DNA of 15,853 bases. Source: Rhodospirillaceae bacterium. Lineage in GTDB: Bacteria > Pseudomonadota > Alphaproteobacteria > SP197. The translations under genes were made by a program, and so were the position numbers. The DNA is taken from assembly GCA_018700655.1 (NCBI GenBank), contig JABIUG010000277.1, positions 1 through 15,853 of the forward strand, read 5' to 3'. The stretch's first letter is position 1, and the number at the start of each line of letters is the position of its first letter. The notes under the pieces were generated by a model, which saw nothing but the letters and a program-made list of their open reading frames with translations, did no database searches and was not told the origin of the DNA. Positions 1 through 7,000 of the stretch are shown piece by piece.

Positions 1-641
1 ATGGCGGTGCGCACATCATCGGGCAGATCCACACGACGAATGAGCACCTGTTCAAGCTTGATGTAGGACGGATCATTGCCATGTCCGTCGCCGAAAAGAC
101 CAAGGCTGTCTTCGGAGGCCTTTTCGATGGCTTCCTGAAGCAGGTCACGCCCCTGTGAATAGAAGGCTTCTGCTGAAACACTGGCGACGGTGTTGCGAAT
201 CTGTGAGCTGATCTGGGGAATGATCAGTGTTTGCAGATAGTCGGGCCCAACATCCTGGTGCAGAAAACCAATGGTGCTGGGCTCAACCCGAAATTGTACC
301 GCCACCTCAACCGTGATGACGAGGCCATCACTGACCAGAGCCAAAACGTCAAACGGTACGGATTGCAGTCGCAAGTCATAAAGCGTCACCTCATCCCAGG
401 GTGGGATCATCTTGGTGCCTTCATGAAAATGCCAGTTGGTCACTGTACCTTCGAAGAACCGCCACCACATTACCCCACCATGGCCAGCCGGAACCGTGAC
501 GAACATCTGGCGCGACAGGAAAATGAACATGAAGGTGAACAGCAGAACGCCCATCAGCAACGAGGTGTGATGACGCCGATAGGTGGCGTTGATCCGGGCC
601 TTGAACCTCTGGTAGAGGCTGGGTTTCGGCTGTTCAGCCAT
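1..641 (-). CDS. SPFH/band-7 (prohibitin-like) membrane protein, C-terminus cut by window edge
   Basis: The reading frame starts at ATG 641 and is still open at base 1, giving 213 visible residues. A cytoplasmic N-terminus (about residues 1-27) is followed by one strongly hydrophobic segment at about 28-46, then the motif VTVPAGHGGVMWWRFFEG. That motif is the entry to an SPFH (stomatin/prohibitin/HflK) domain, with later stretches such as LRLQSVPFDVLALVSDG and VEVAVQFRVEP fitting the family. SPFH proteins form oligomeric membrane scaffolds, often around proteases or transporters. The start ATG lies inside the end of the ABC exporter gene (8-base overlap, ATGGCTGA), so the two are probably translationally coupled. 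The substrate or partner is unknown; a link to the exporter is inferred from the overlap only. Confidence 0.85.
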   Translation of the reverse strand, partial: MAEQPKPSLYQRFKARINATYRRHHTSLLMGVLLFTFMFIFLSRQMFVTVPAGHGGVMWWRFFEGTVTNWHFHEGTKMIPPWDEVTLYDLRLQSVPFDVLALVSDGLVITVEVAVQFRVEPSTIGFLHQDVGPDYLQTLIIPQISSQIRNTVASVSAEAFYSQGRDLLQEAIEKASEDSLGLFGDGHGNDPSYIKLEQVLIRRVDLPDDVRTA

Positions 642-2259
642 CGGTGTCCTCGTCTTTCGAGATGCGGCCTTCTTCCATCACGGCTCTGCGGTCGCCGTGG
701 CCAAAGTAGCGGTCGTCGTGGGTGACGACAACCAAGGTGCGTCCCTCGGCCTTCAGGCGAGGCAGAAACTCCTCATAGAAGCGGCGGCGAAACTGCGGGT
801 CCTGATCGGCCGCCAGTTCGTCGAACACACAGATCGGGCGATCTTCCAGCATGGCGACCACCAGGGCCAACCGCTTGCGCTGGCCGGTCGAGAGCTGAAG
901 GGTATCAAAGGACCCATCATCAAAACGGACCTTTTGATCCAGGCCGACGTCCACGAGCATCCGGTCAACGCGTTCAGGATCAATGGCTGCCAGACCATAA
1001 AGGCGACGGAACAGGTGAAAATCTGCAAAAACGGTGGAAAACAGGCTCTGATAGGCTTCGGTGTTGCCACCCACCACGGCACGCCCGTCCAGGGTCAGAG
1101 ATCCCGAGGTTGGCGCGTAAAGCGCGGTCAGGATGCGCAGAAGGGTCGATTTCCCCGACCCGTTGCCGCCGGAGATGAACAGCGTCTCGCCCTTTGTCAG
1201 CGTGAGGTCGATGGGACCCAGACGGAAGCTGGACTGACCGCTGGCATCGACATGATCGAAGGTGACATTCTCCAGCCGAATCTCGTCAAACTCGGCACGC
1301 GTGAGACCTGAAGGTTCATCCCCGGCAAGCTCCTCAAGGCCGTCTTCCAGTTCGACCATGTCGTTGGCCGCCGCCGTCACCATGGCGACAGCCGCAGCCG
1401 AGCCGACGATTGCCGAGATTGGACCGATCAGGAACAGCGACACCGTCACGGTCTTGAGGAGTTCGCCCGAATAGTCTTCACCAAACGCAGGCAACAGGAA
1501 AACGATGGCGCCTGCGAGGAGATAGAAGGTCGCCTGGGCAACCACGATCAACTGGGCAAAGTGGTGGTTCGCAATGCCGCGCTGGAACTTGACGGTATCG
1601 GAAACGCCATCAAGAGCATTGCCGAGGTCATGGCTGCGCGGCGCGTGCAGGCGGACTTCCTTGAAACCGTCGATCAGGTCGGTGAGCTGCTCAAAAAGCT
1701 GGTTCTCTGCCTTCTCGGCCTGCGCCTGGGCCGCCATGGTGTCGGCCTGCTTGCGCCGATAGATCAGGACGGCCAGACCGATGACTGCGAATGTCAGATA
1801 GACCGCCCATTCCGACAAGGTGGCAAGATAGCCGATCGTGAAAACCACCAGAACGGCCGACTGGCCGGCCATGACCAGCTGCCCGGCGACCTGGACAACC
1901 ACCTGGGGCTGGCGTGTTACCGCCGCATACAGGCGTGCACGGCCAAGGCCATCGATTCCGCGCAGGTCGCAGCGCCGGATCAGGCTGGCGATGCGCTGGC
2001 GGTAGGCCTGAACAATGGAGTCCGCAGCGTTCGTGGAAATCAGAAACAGATGCCGTTGGGTATAGGTAAACGCAATCAACGTGATGGCGAACAGGGAAAG
2101 GTACCAGAAGTTGGACTCAGCCCCCTCGCTGGCGTGTTCGGCAGCCGTGTTCAGAATTGCCAGAATTCCGGCATTCGACAGGCCTGCGACTGCGGCAAAC
2201 AAGGCGAGTTTGCGCACCGGCGGTCTGGGGCCACGAGAGATATACCGGAACAGCGCCAC
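634..2259 (-). CDS. PvdE/SyrD-type cyclic-peptide ABC exporter (fused permease and ATPase)
   Basis: This 541-residue half-transporter has an N-terminal membrane domain with about six hydrophobic segments (roughly 16-38, 49-70, 126-145, 150-168, 236-260, 272-305). A C-terminal ATPase follows, with Walker A GGNGSGKST (K370), signature LSTGQ (456-460), Walker B ending in D480-E481, and H-loop H514 in VVTHDD. The stretch FDELAADQDPQFRRRFYEE is characteristic of the PvdE/SyrD/YojI family, which exports cyclic or modified peptides and siderophore precursors. There is no N-terminal C39 peptidase domain, so it should not cleave a GG leader itself. The start is GTG 2259, with AGAGGA upstream and an in-frame TGA just before it; no other start is possible. 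It could export the product of the nearby LanM, which is an inference from position. Confidence 0.88.
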   Translation of the reverse strand: MALFRYISRGPRPPVRKLALFAAVAGLSNAGILAILNTAAEHASEGAESNFWYLSLFAITLIAFTYTQRHLFLISTNAADSIVQAYRQRIASLIRRCDLRGIDGLGRARLYAAVTRQPQVVVQVAGQLVMAGQSAVLVVFTIGYLATLSEWAVYLTFAVIGLAVLIYRRKQADTMAAQAQAEKAENQLFEQLTDLIDGFKEVRLHAPRSHDLGNALDGVSDTVKFQRGIANHHFAQLIVVAQATFYLLAGAIVFLLPAFGEDYSGELLKTVTVSLFLIGPISAIVGSAAAVAMVTAAANDMVELEDGLEELAGDEPSGLTRAEFDEIRLENVTFDHVDASGQSSFRLGPIDLTLTKGETLFISGGNGSGKSTLLRILTALYAPTSGSLTLDGRAVVGGNTEAYQSLFSTVFADFHLFRRLYGLAAIDPERVDRMLVDVGLDQKVRFDDGSFDTLQLSTGQRKRLALVVAMLEDRPICVFDELAADQDPQFRRRFYEEFLPRLKAEGRTLVVVTHDDRYFGHGDRRAVMEEGRISKDEDTDG

Positions 2260-2365
2260 GCCTATCCTCTTGGATGGTCAATAATTCAATCGTTGAAGAC
2301 ACCCTGATGCAGGGCTTTGTGATCCCGGCTGGAAAAGGCAATTGCCCTTCGCCTGACGTGACAGT

Positions 2366-2390
2366 GCCGGTCGGAAAGCCTCCGACCGGC
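2366..2390. other. Perfect 10-bp stem-loop between small membrane gene and ABC exporter gene
   Basis: The arms GCCGGTCGGA (2366-2375) and TCCGACCGGC (2381-2390) are perfectly complementary around a 5-base loop. It lies 28 bases past the stop of the 55-residue gene and about 107 bases before the exporter start. Neither strand has a T-run after the stem, so it is not a standard intrinsic terminator. It may be an mRNA-stabilising or attenuating hairpin that sets relative expression within the operon. Confidence 0.5.
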
Positions 2391-2400
2391 GCATGTCATC

Positions 2401-2438
2401 ACACACTTCGGGCAGATTTACACACTTCGGGCAGATTT
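2401..2438. repeat. Perfect 19-bp tandem duplication across a stop codon
   Basis: ACACACTTCGGGCAGATTT occurs at 2401-2419 and again immediately at 2420-2438 with no mismatch. On the minus strand it covers the last six codons and the stop of the 55-residue membrane protein. With two copies the gene ends KSARSV-TAA; with one copy it would end KSARSV-TGA, so the protein is unchanged. Confidence 0.9.
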
Positions 2439-2585
2439 CCGTTCAACCGCCAACAACAAGATCACCAATGCAACGACGGGTGTCAGGAAAAGCGAAATCA
2501 GGAAGAACCCGACGAATCCCACCGACCTGTGCCGACCCAGAAGGCCGACGACAAGGCAGATGATCAGATAGACAAGAATGTTCAT
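2418..2585 (-). CDS. Small two-helix membrane protein, 55 aa
   Basis: This short gene (ATG 2585, TAA 2418) encodes two hydrophobic segments, about residues 2-16 (NILVYLIICLVVGLL) and 24-46 (including GFFLISLFLTPVVALVILLL). They are separated by a short basic GRHRS turn and followed by a charged tail (ERKSARSV). The layout, hydrophobic helix then GR-x-R turn then a FLISL...TP helix, matches a widespread type of small membrane protein with no assigned function that I can name. It starts 27 bases after the DUF697 gene with GGGAG about 10 bases upstream, so the two are likely cotranscribed. In a peptide cluster such proteins are sometimes immunity factors; here that is speculation. Confidence 0.72.
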   Translation of the reverse strand: MNILVYLIICLVVGLLGRHRSVGFVGFFLISLFLTPVVALVILLLAVERKSARSV

Positions 2586-2612
2586 GTCGGGAAGCTCCCT
2601 GCGCCTGCCGAC

Positions 2613-3107
2613 CTACTTCTTGCCTTTGGACGATGCTGCTTCGAATTCGGACTTGAAATAGTCGCGCATCTTCTCGGCATTGAAATCGAGCAGCGTGCCG
2701 CCGGTTTCGAAATGCTGAATGAACACACGGCCCATGGCCCAGGTCACGGCAGCAGCAAAGCTGGGCATGACAAGAATGCCGGCGAGCTGACCGACCACCG
2801 GGATACCCTTGATAAACGATCCGATCGTGCCGGCAGCAAGCCCTTTGGGCAGGACCGCACCAATCAGGACGGCCACGGTATTCTTGACCTTGTGCTCGCT
2901 GAACGGGATGTCATAGAGGTGGCTCAGCTTGTTGATCATCATCACCTGCACGGTGACGATAGCCGCAAAATCCACCAGCGGCATGGGGATCAGCCCCGCG
3001 CCGGCACCCCAGGCGCTCATGCGCTTCACGATGGCACTGGCTTCATCGGCCCGACTGAGTTCGATAACGTCTGCGTCGACCTGCTCGACGGTTGCTTGTT
3101 CGGCCAT
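2613..3107 (-). CDS. DUF697-family membrane-associated protein
   Basis: The 164-residue product has the DUF697 core: an amphipathic N-terminal helix, then WGAGAGLIPMPLVDFAAIV with conserved small and proline residues, a helix with QVMMINKLSHLYDIPF, and two glycine-rich hydrophobic segments (about 80-100 and 105-130). The last 35 residues are charged and end in SSKGKK. The family often accompanies GTPase domains (YcjF-like proteins), but no GTPase motif is present here. Its molecular function is not known. It is the first gene of the minus-strand operon, with a candidate promoter at 3195-3223. I am confident of the family, but not of any role in peptide immunity or export. Confidence 0.8.
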   Translation of the reverse strand: MAEQATVEQVDADVIELSRADEASAIVKRMSAWGAGAGLIPMPLVDFAAIVTVQVMMINKLSHLYDIPFSEHKVKNTVAVLIGAVLPKGLAAGTIGSFIKGIPVVGQLAGILVMPSFAAAVTWAMGRVFIQHFETGGTLLDFNAEKMRDYFKSEFEAASSKGKK

Positions 3108-3194
3108 GGTTTCGGTGCTCCCTTGTGTCGCGTTCCAGTTGTTGCCCTGGTCACAGCAAGCTGCCCTGCTGCATCACTAATCCCAAGTCCGGAA

Positions 3195-3223
3195 ACACTA
3201 GGCTTGACCTAGGGGGGCGTCAA
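3195..3223 (-). promoter_or_regulatory. Candidate sigma-70 promoter with operator-like palindrome for the DUF697 operon
   Basis: On the minus strand TTGACG (3218-3223) and TAGTGT (3195-3200) are 17 bases apart, a good -35/-10 arrangement, and lie about 90 bases before the DUF697 start. The spacer and -10 edge contain the inverted repeat CTAGG-cttga-CCTAG (3198-3212), a position suited to a repressor. The match is by eye only. Confidence 0.45.
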
Positions 3224-3614
3224 CAGAACCTGAGAGGAACACCACGAATGCGTCGAAGATCACATAAGGCACAAGATCACCATTTCCTCATGATTATCTC
3301 CGGGTAGTCATCGAACATCCGTACCGAAGACCGTAACGTTGATGACCGGTTACAAGCAACTTGAACCGAGCGAAGCACAGGGCCGGCTACCGAGGTGCAA
3401 TCTCGCCCACAAACCATGCGTTCGTAACCGGGGGCATAACGCCTGCGGGATTAATCCTGCGAATCGCCACCAAATCCCAAGGATTGGGCTTCGCCGGTGT
3501 GATGGTTACCACTCATTTCTGCATGAGGTCATGAAATCACCCCCACCTCTGCACCATCGCCTTGCCTTTGGGCCCATGACTGACCATCCTTATCTGCAGT
3601 AGCGTAGCGCATGA
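3224..3614. other. Long stretch without a recognisable gene, upstream of the core-peptide array
   Basis: No open frame here has convincing coding character: third-position GC is low compared with lanM and no leader-like acidic peptide is visible. Structure that can be seen: ACCGTAAC (3330-3337) with CGGTTACAAG (3347-3356), repeated before lanM; a palindrome GGATTAATCC (3448-3457) flanked by TGCG on each side; and a small hairpin CCCAA-gga-TTGGG near 3476-3488. It may be the 5' untranslated region or promoter of the array transcript, or a decayed leader region. I recognise no riboswitch class. Confidence 0.4.
3330..3356. promoter_or_regulatory. GTAAC/GTTAC inverted motif, copy 1
   Basis: ACCGTAAC, nine bases, then CGGTTACAAG. 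The same two half-motifs occur at 3967-3987 before lanM with a three-base spacer. The GTAAC and GTTAC parts form a 5-bp inverted repeat. Recurrence in front of both the array region and lanM suggests a shared regulator site; no regulator gene is in the window. Confidence 0.35.
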
Positions 3615-3803
3615 CCGGAAGGGCGGGCAGCGGAAGCTTCGGGTGCGGCCCCTTCCATGCAATGGCCTGTCTGCATCTCCGATGAGGCGCAGGAAGCTTC
3701 GGCTGCGGTCCCCACGATGTACCGCCTTTGCATCTCTGACGAGGCGCAGGAAGCCAGCCACGCTTCGGGCACCTGGGTCAGCAGTTGCGTCTGTATCCAC
3801 TGA
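3615..3803 (+). CDS. Putative multi-core lanthipeptide precursor-like frame (leader and start not found)
   Basis: The frame is open from just after TGA 3612-3614 to TGA 3801. It encodes three units: EASGAAPSMQWPVC, EASAAVPTMYRLC and EASHASGTWVSSCVCIH, joined by ISDEAQ. Each has Ser at position 3, Ser/Thr at about 8 and Cys at the end, the residues a LanM dehydrates and cyclises. Cys codons are exactly 57 bases apart (3672, 3729, 3786). Differences in the linker copies are synonymous (TCC/TCT, GAT/GAC, GCT/GCC), and the Ser of EAS in unit 3 uses AGC instead of TCG, which argues for selection on the + strand peptide. The gene sits before a terminator and lanM. Against it: the first ATG in frame (3657) lies inside unit 1 with no Shine-Dalgarno sequence, and TAG 3600 and TGA 3612 block the frame upstream. 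It may be a decayed precursor or have an unseen start. No start is assigned. Confidence 0.5.
   Translation, partial: PEGRAAEASGAAPSMQWPVCISDEAQEASAAVPTMYRLCISDEAQEASHASGTWVSSCVCIH
3633..3803 (+). repeat. Three-unit tandem repeat coding for core peptides
   Basis: Units begin at 3633, 3693 and 3750 (60 and 57 bases apart, both multiples of three). The most conserved DNA is TGCATCTCYGAYGAGGCGCA (3672 and 3729), with two differences between the copies, and GAAGCTTCGGSTGCGGYCCC (3633 and 3693). The third unit has diverged in DNA but keeps E-A-S-x-A-x-x-T-x4-C at protein level. Lengths in whole codons and third-position differences point to a coding repeat rather than a palindromic intergenic element. 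Confidence 0.75.
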
Positions 3804-3892
3804 TAACGACCTGAGTCGCCTCCTCGCGTTCAGACCGTGTTGCACACAGCAGGCGGCGGACAAGACGAGGCGACCGAGTATATGTAGCGATC

Positions 3893-3924
3893 AGCGGCGG
3901 TATCGAAAGATGCCGCCGCTTTTC
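3893..3924 (+). terminator. Intrinsic terminator between core-peptide array and lanM
   Basis: AGCGGCGGTATC (3893-3904) pairs with GATGCCGCCGCT (3909-3920) over 12 positions, one of them a G-U wobble. The loop is GAAA (a GNRA tetraloop) and TTTTCC follows. The T-run is on the + strand only, so it ends a + transcript coming from the array. Such a hairpin after a precursor gene commonly keeps precursor mRNA more abundant than lanM mRNA. Confidence 0.8.
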
Positions 3925-3966
3925 CTTGCCTGCACGTACCCTTCGTGATGACGGCTCTGGCCCTCA

Positions 3967-3987
3967 ACCGTAACAATCGGTTACAAG
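3967..3987. promoter_or_regulatory. GTAAC/GTTAC inverted motif, copy 2, before lanM
   Basis: ACCGTAAC, three bases, then CGGTTACAAG, ending about 98 bases before the lanM start. It matches the pair at 3330-3356 except for spacer length. A possible regulator site or promoter-proximal hairpin. Confidence 0.35.
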
Positions 3988-4013
3988 GCTGACGCACGTG
4001 TGACACCGGCACG

Positions 4014-4029
4014 CACCATGTTCATGGTG
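4014..4029. promoter_or_regulatory. Inverted repeat in the lanM upstream region
   Basis: CACCATG (4014-4020) and CATGGTG (4023-4029) are perfect complements separated by TT, 57 bases before the lanM ATG. The two-base spacer is too short for a stable RNA loop using the whole stem, so a protein-binding site is the more likely reading. Confidence 0.3.
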
Positions 4030-4085
4030 ATACACGAAGCATCGAGACCGGACCAGCGCATGCCGGCCGACGACACAGGGGCAAC

Positions 4086-7000
4086 ATGACCGCAGACAAC
4101 AGCACATCCGTAACCTTTTCCGACGCCGAGATTCTGGACATCGCCAATCGCGCTGCAACAATGGACGAGCGCCAGGCGATTTCCGGTGAACCTGTCGACA
4201 GTGACACCATGCGCAAGCTCGCAGGCGAACGCATGGACTGGTGGCGGCGCTGTGCCGCCGGCGGAAACGCGACCTATTTCGCCCAACGTCTGATGGAAGA
4301 AGGCCTGACCGAAGCCGACGCCGCACGCATGACTGCGGGTGTTCCCGACTGGGGCGATGACCTGCCCGATTGGGCAAGCGGGCTGAACCAGGTCATGGCC
4401 CTGCTCTGTGCCGTCGATGACAATCCGCCGGGAAAATCTTCGAAGACACCGTTTTCGCCTGCCTTCACGGCGCTGGGCCGGTCTGTCATCACCGACGCCG
4501 GATACGACGACGATGCGCAATACAGCGACAGTGCACGCGATGATCTGGCGTCATCCGTCGTCATCCGAGTCGCCGAGATCGCCATTCCCAGCCTCTTCAA
4601 CAACTTTGCCACTCTTCGCAAGCTGGTCGAGACCGGGAAGGTCGCACACGATGGTTCCGACATCTTCGAGGCTTACATCGGCGCACTGCGACAGGGCGGC
4701 TTCAAACGCCTGTTCCTGGAGCGGCCCGTTCTCGCGCGCCTGATTGCCCAGGAAGCCCAGCGCGCAACCGTGGAAATGCGCGAAGCCCGCGACCGGTTTC
4801 ATGCCGATCGTGATGCGGTCATCAAGACCTACTTTACGGGCGATGATCCCGGTGCCGTCACGTCCGTACAGACCGGCCTTTCGGATCCTCATAACGGTGG
4901 TCGCCGGGTGATGATCTATGGTTTCGGGAATGGCGGAAAGGCTGTCTACAAGCCACGCCCGCTCGACATCGACGCAAAGTGGTCCGAATGCATCAACCTG
5001 ATGGCTGAAAGGCAGGCACCGGTTGATCTGCAGTCACCGGTCCTGCTGGAGCGCGACCATTATGGCTGGGTGGAATTCGTCGAACATCTGCCGTGCAGGG
5101 ACAAGGACGAGGTTCGGCAATTCTTCCGGCGCAGCGGCGCCATGCTCGCCCTGGTCCATCTGGTGCGCGGGCGCGACTATCACGCCGAGAATGTCATTGC
5201 TTCGGGCGCCCATCCCGTTGCCATCGATGTCGAGACCCTGTGCCACCCAGGTCCGCTGAAACGCCAGGCCAACCCCCTTCTTGCCCAGGTCGAACACAAG
5301 ATCGACCAGAGCGTGATGGTCACGCACTACCTGACCATCCGTGCGGGACCCAAGGGTGCCATCGCCATGGGCGGTCTGGATCTGGCCAAGGAAGTCGACA
5401 TCCAGTTCTGGCAGTTCGAGCATCCCAATACCGGCGAAATGACCCGGCGTTCCAAGCTCATAGAGGCACGGGAGAGCTTCAACCTGCCTGTCCTTGACGG
5501 TGAGATGATTGAGGCCTCCGACTACGCCGAGGAGGTCGCCAGCGGCTATGAGGAGACTCTGACTTTCCTGCTGACCCTGCCTGAAATGCAGCCTGGCGAA
5601 AGCTCCATCCCGCGCCTGTTCGAAGGCGTTCTGGTGCGCTGGCTGGTTGATGCAACAGCGACCTACATGAACCTGGTCAACGGATTGCGTCACCCTGACC
5701 TGCTGACCGATGGCGCCATGTGGAGTGCCGGAGCCGAGTCGATCGGTGGGCGGCGCATGGGTGAAGGCACGTACCATGCCGCCCTGGTCCGCGAAGAGCG
5801 CCGCGCCATGCTGAACCAGGATATTCCGCTGTTCCGTGTTGCGGCAGGGACAGACAGGGCCTTTGCCGCCGACAATTCACCGCTGAAAGACGTCAGTGTG
5901 CCTGCCGTGACACCTCTGGAGTTCTCTCTGGCCGGTGGCGATGCACAACGCTGGACCGCCGTGGAAGGCAGCGTCATCCGTGCCGCATTGGCGTTCGGTA
6001 AAATAGGTTATGGCAAGGTTGCTCCGGCGACGGAACAATTAACCCTCTCGCCCGAGGAGGCCCGCGAAGAAGCCCTGCGCCTTGCCAGGCTGGTCGGAGA
6101 ACTGGCCATTACCGGGGATCACCAGGCCGCCTGGACCGGCATTGTTCTGAAAGACTCCGGTGACGCCATCGACGTCGGCGACATTCGTTATGACTTCTAC
6201 AACGGAGCGGCCGGTATCGCAGTCTTTCTGGCTGCCGTTGCCAAGGTGTGCGGCGACGATGAATCACGTGACCTGGCGCTTGCCGCCATGCGGCGTCTGG
6301 CAAACCGTTATCGCCTGATCGGCATTGAGGCGTTCTATGATCAGATCGGTCTTGGTGGCTATACCGGACTGACCTCGATTGCCTATGGCTTCGACGTTGC
6401 CGGTGAACTGCTCGATGAACATGCCTATCGTGCGCTGGCCGTGGCCATTGCAGCCCAACTGCCCGACAGCGCCATCGAAAAGGACACCGGCCATGACGTG
6501 CTGGGTGGTCTGGCCGGTGCCATTTGTGTGCTGCTGCGCCTGCAGCGCATCTCGGGCGACCCACGCCTGCTCGAACGCGCCATCGCCTGCGGCGAGGCGC
6601 TGATGGCCAAGCAGGACGAAAAGGGTCTCTGGTCATTCATGGGTGGTGCGCCACTGACCGGGTTCTCGCACGGGGCCGCGGGCTACGCCTTTGCGTTTGG
6701 TCAGCTTGGCACCTTAACCGGGCGCAAGGACTTCACCGATATGGCCCAGACGTGCCTGGATTATGAGCGCAGCCAATTCAACAAGGATCATGCGAACTGG
6801 CCGGACCTTCGCGCGATGCCCGGCGAGGAGGTCAACCCACTGTCGTTCGCCTCGCAATGGTGCCATGGCAGTGCCGGTATCGGCTTGTCACGCGTGGCTC
6901 TGGGTGTCGGTCAGCAGTTTCCCGGCACCGCCCTGGAGCGCGACATCGCGCTCGACACCACCATCCGGAACATGCCCGGTCATGTGGACGATCTCTGCTG

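Noticed and set aside
2157..3212. Long + strand frame (351 codons) opposite DUF697 and the small membrane gene
   Set aside because: Composition is His/Asp/Gln-rich without domains and it runs across two minus-strand genes and an intergenic hairpin; a shadow frame.
3361..3534. + frame from TTG 3361 with a VTGG sequence followed by a Thr/Ser- and Cys-containing tail, resembling a GG-leader precursor
   Set aside because: TTG start without a ribosome site, no acidic leader helix and no repeat or conservation evidence; I cannot support it.
3339..3602. 87-codon + frame in the same phase as the array, ending at TAG 3600
   Set aside because: Basic, Arg/His/Pro-rich composition, low third-position GC and no leader features. 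It may be a coincidental open frame.
3590..3772. Minus-strand frame over the array, with repeated CASSEMQ
   Set aside because: Its wobble positions coincide with those of the + frame, so silent differences alone do not choose a strand. The third unit keeps E-A-S-x-A-x4-T-x4-C only on the + strand, with Ser encoded by different codon families, and the terminator and lanM are also on +.
3633..3803. CRISPR-like reading of the 57-60-base repeats
   Set aside because: Only three units, similarity spread over the whole unit, and no palindromic repeat with unrelated spacers; silent differences point to coding.
4018..4089. 23-codon + frame overlapping the lanM start by ATGA
   Set aside because: No ribosome site, no Cys and no recognisable leader or core, so a coupled leader peptide gene is not supported.
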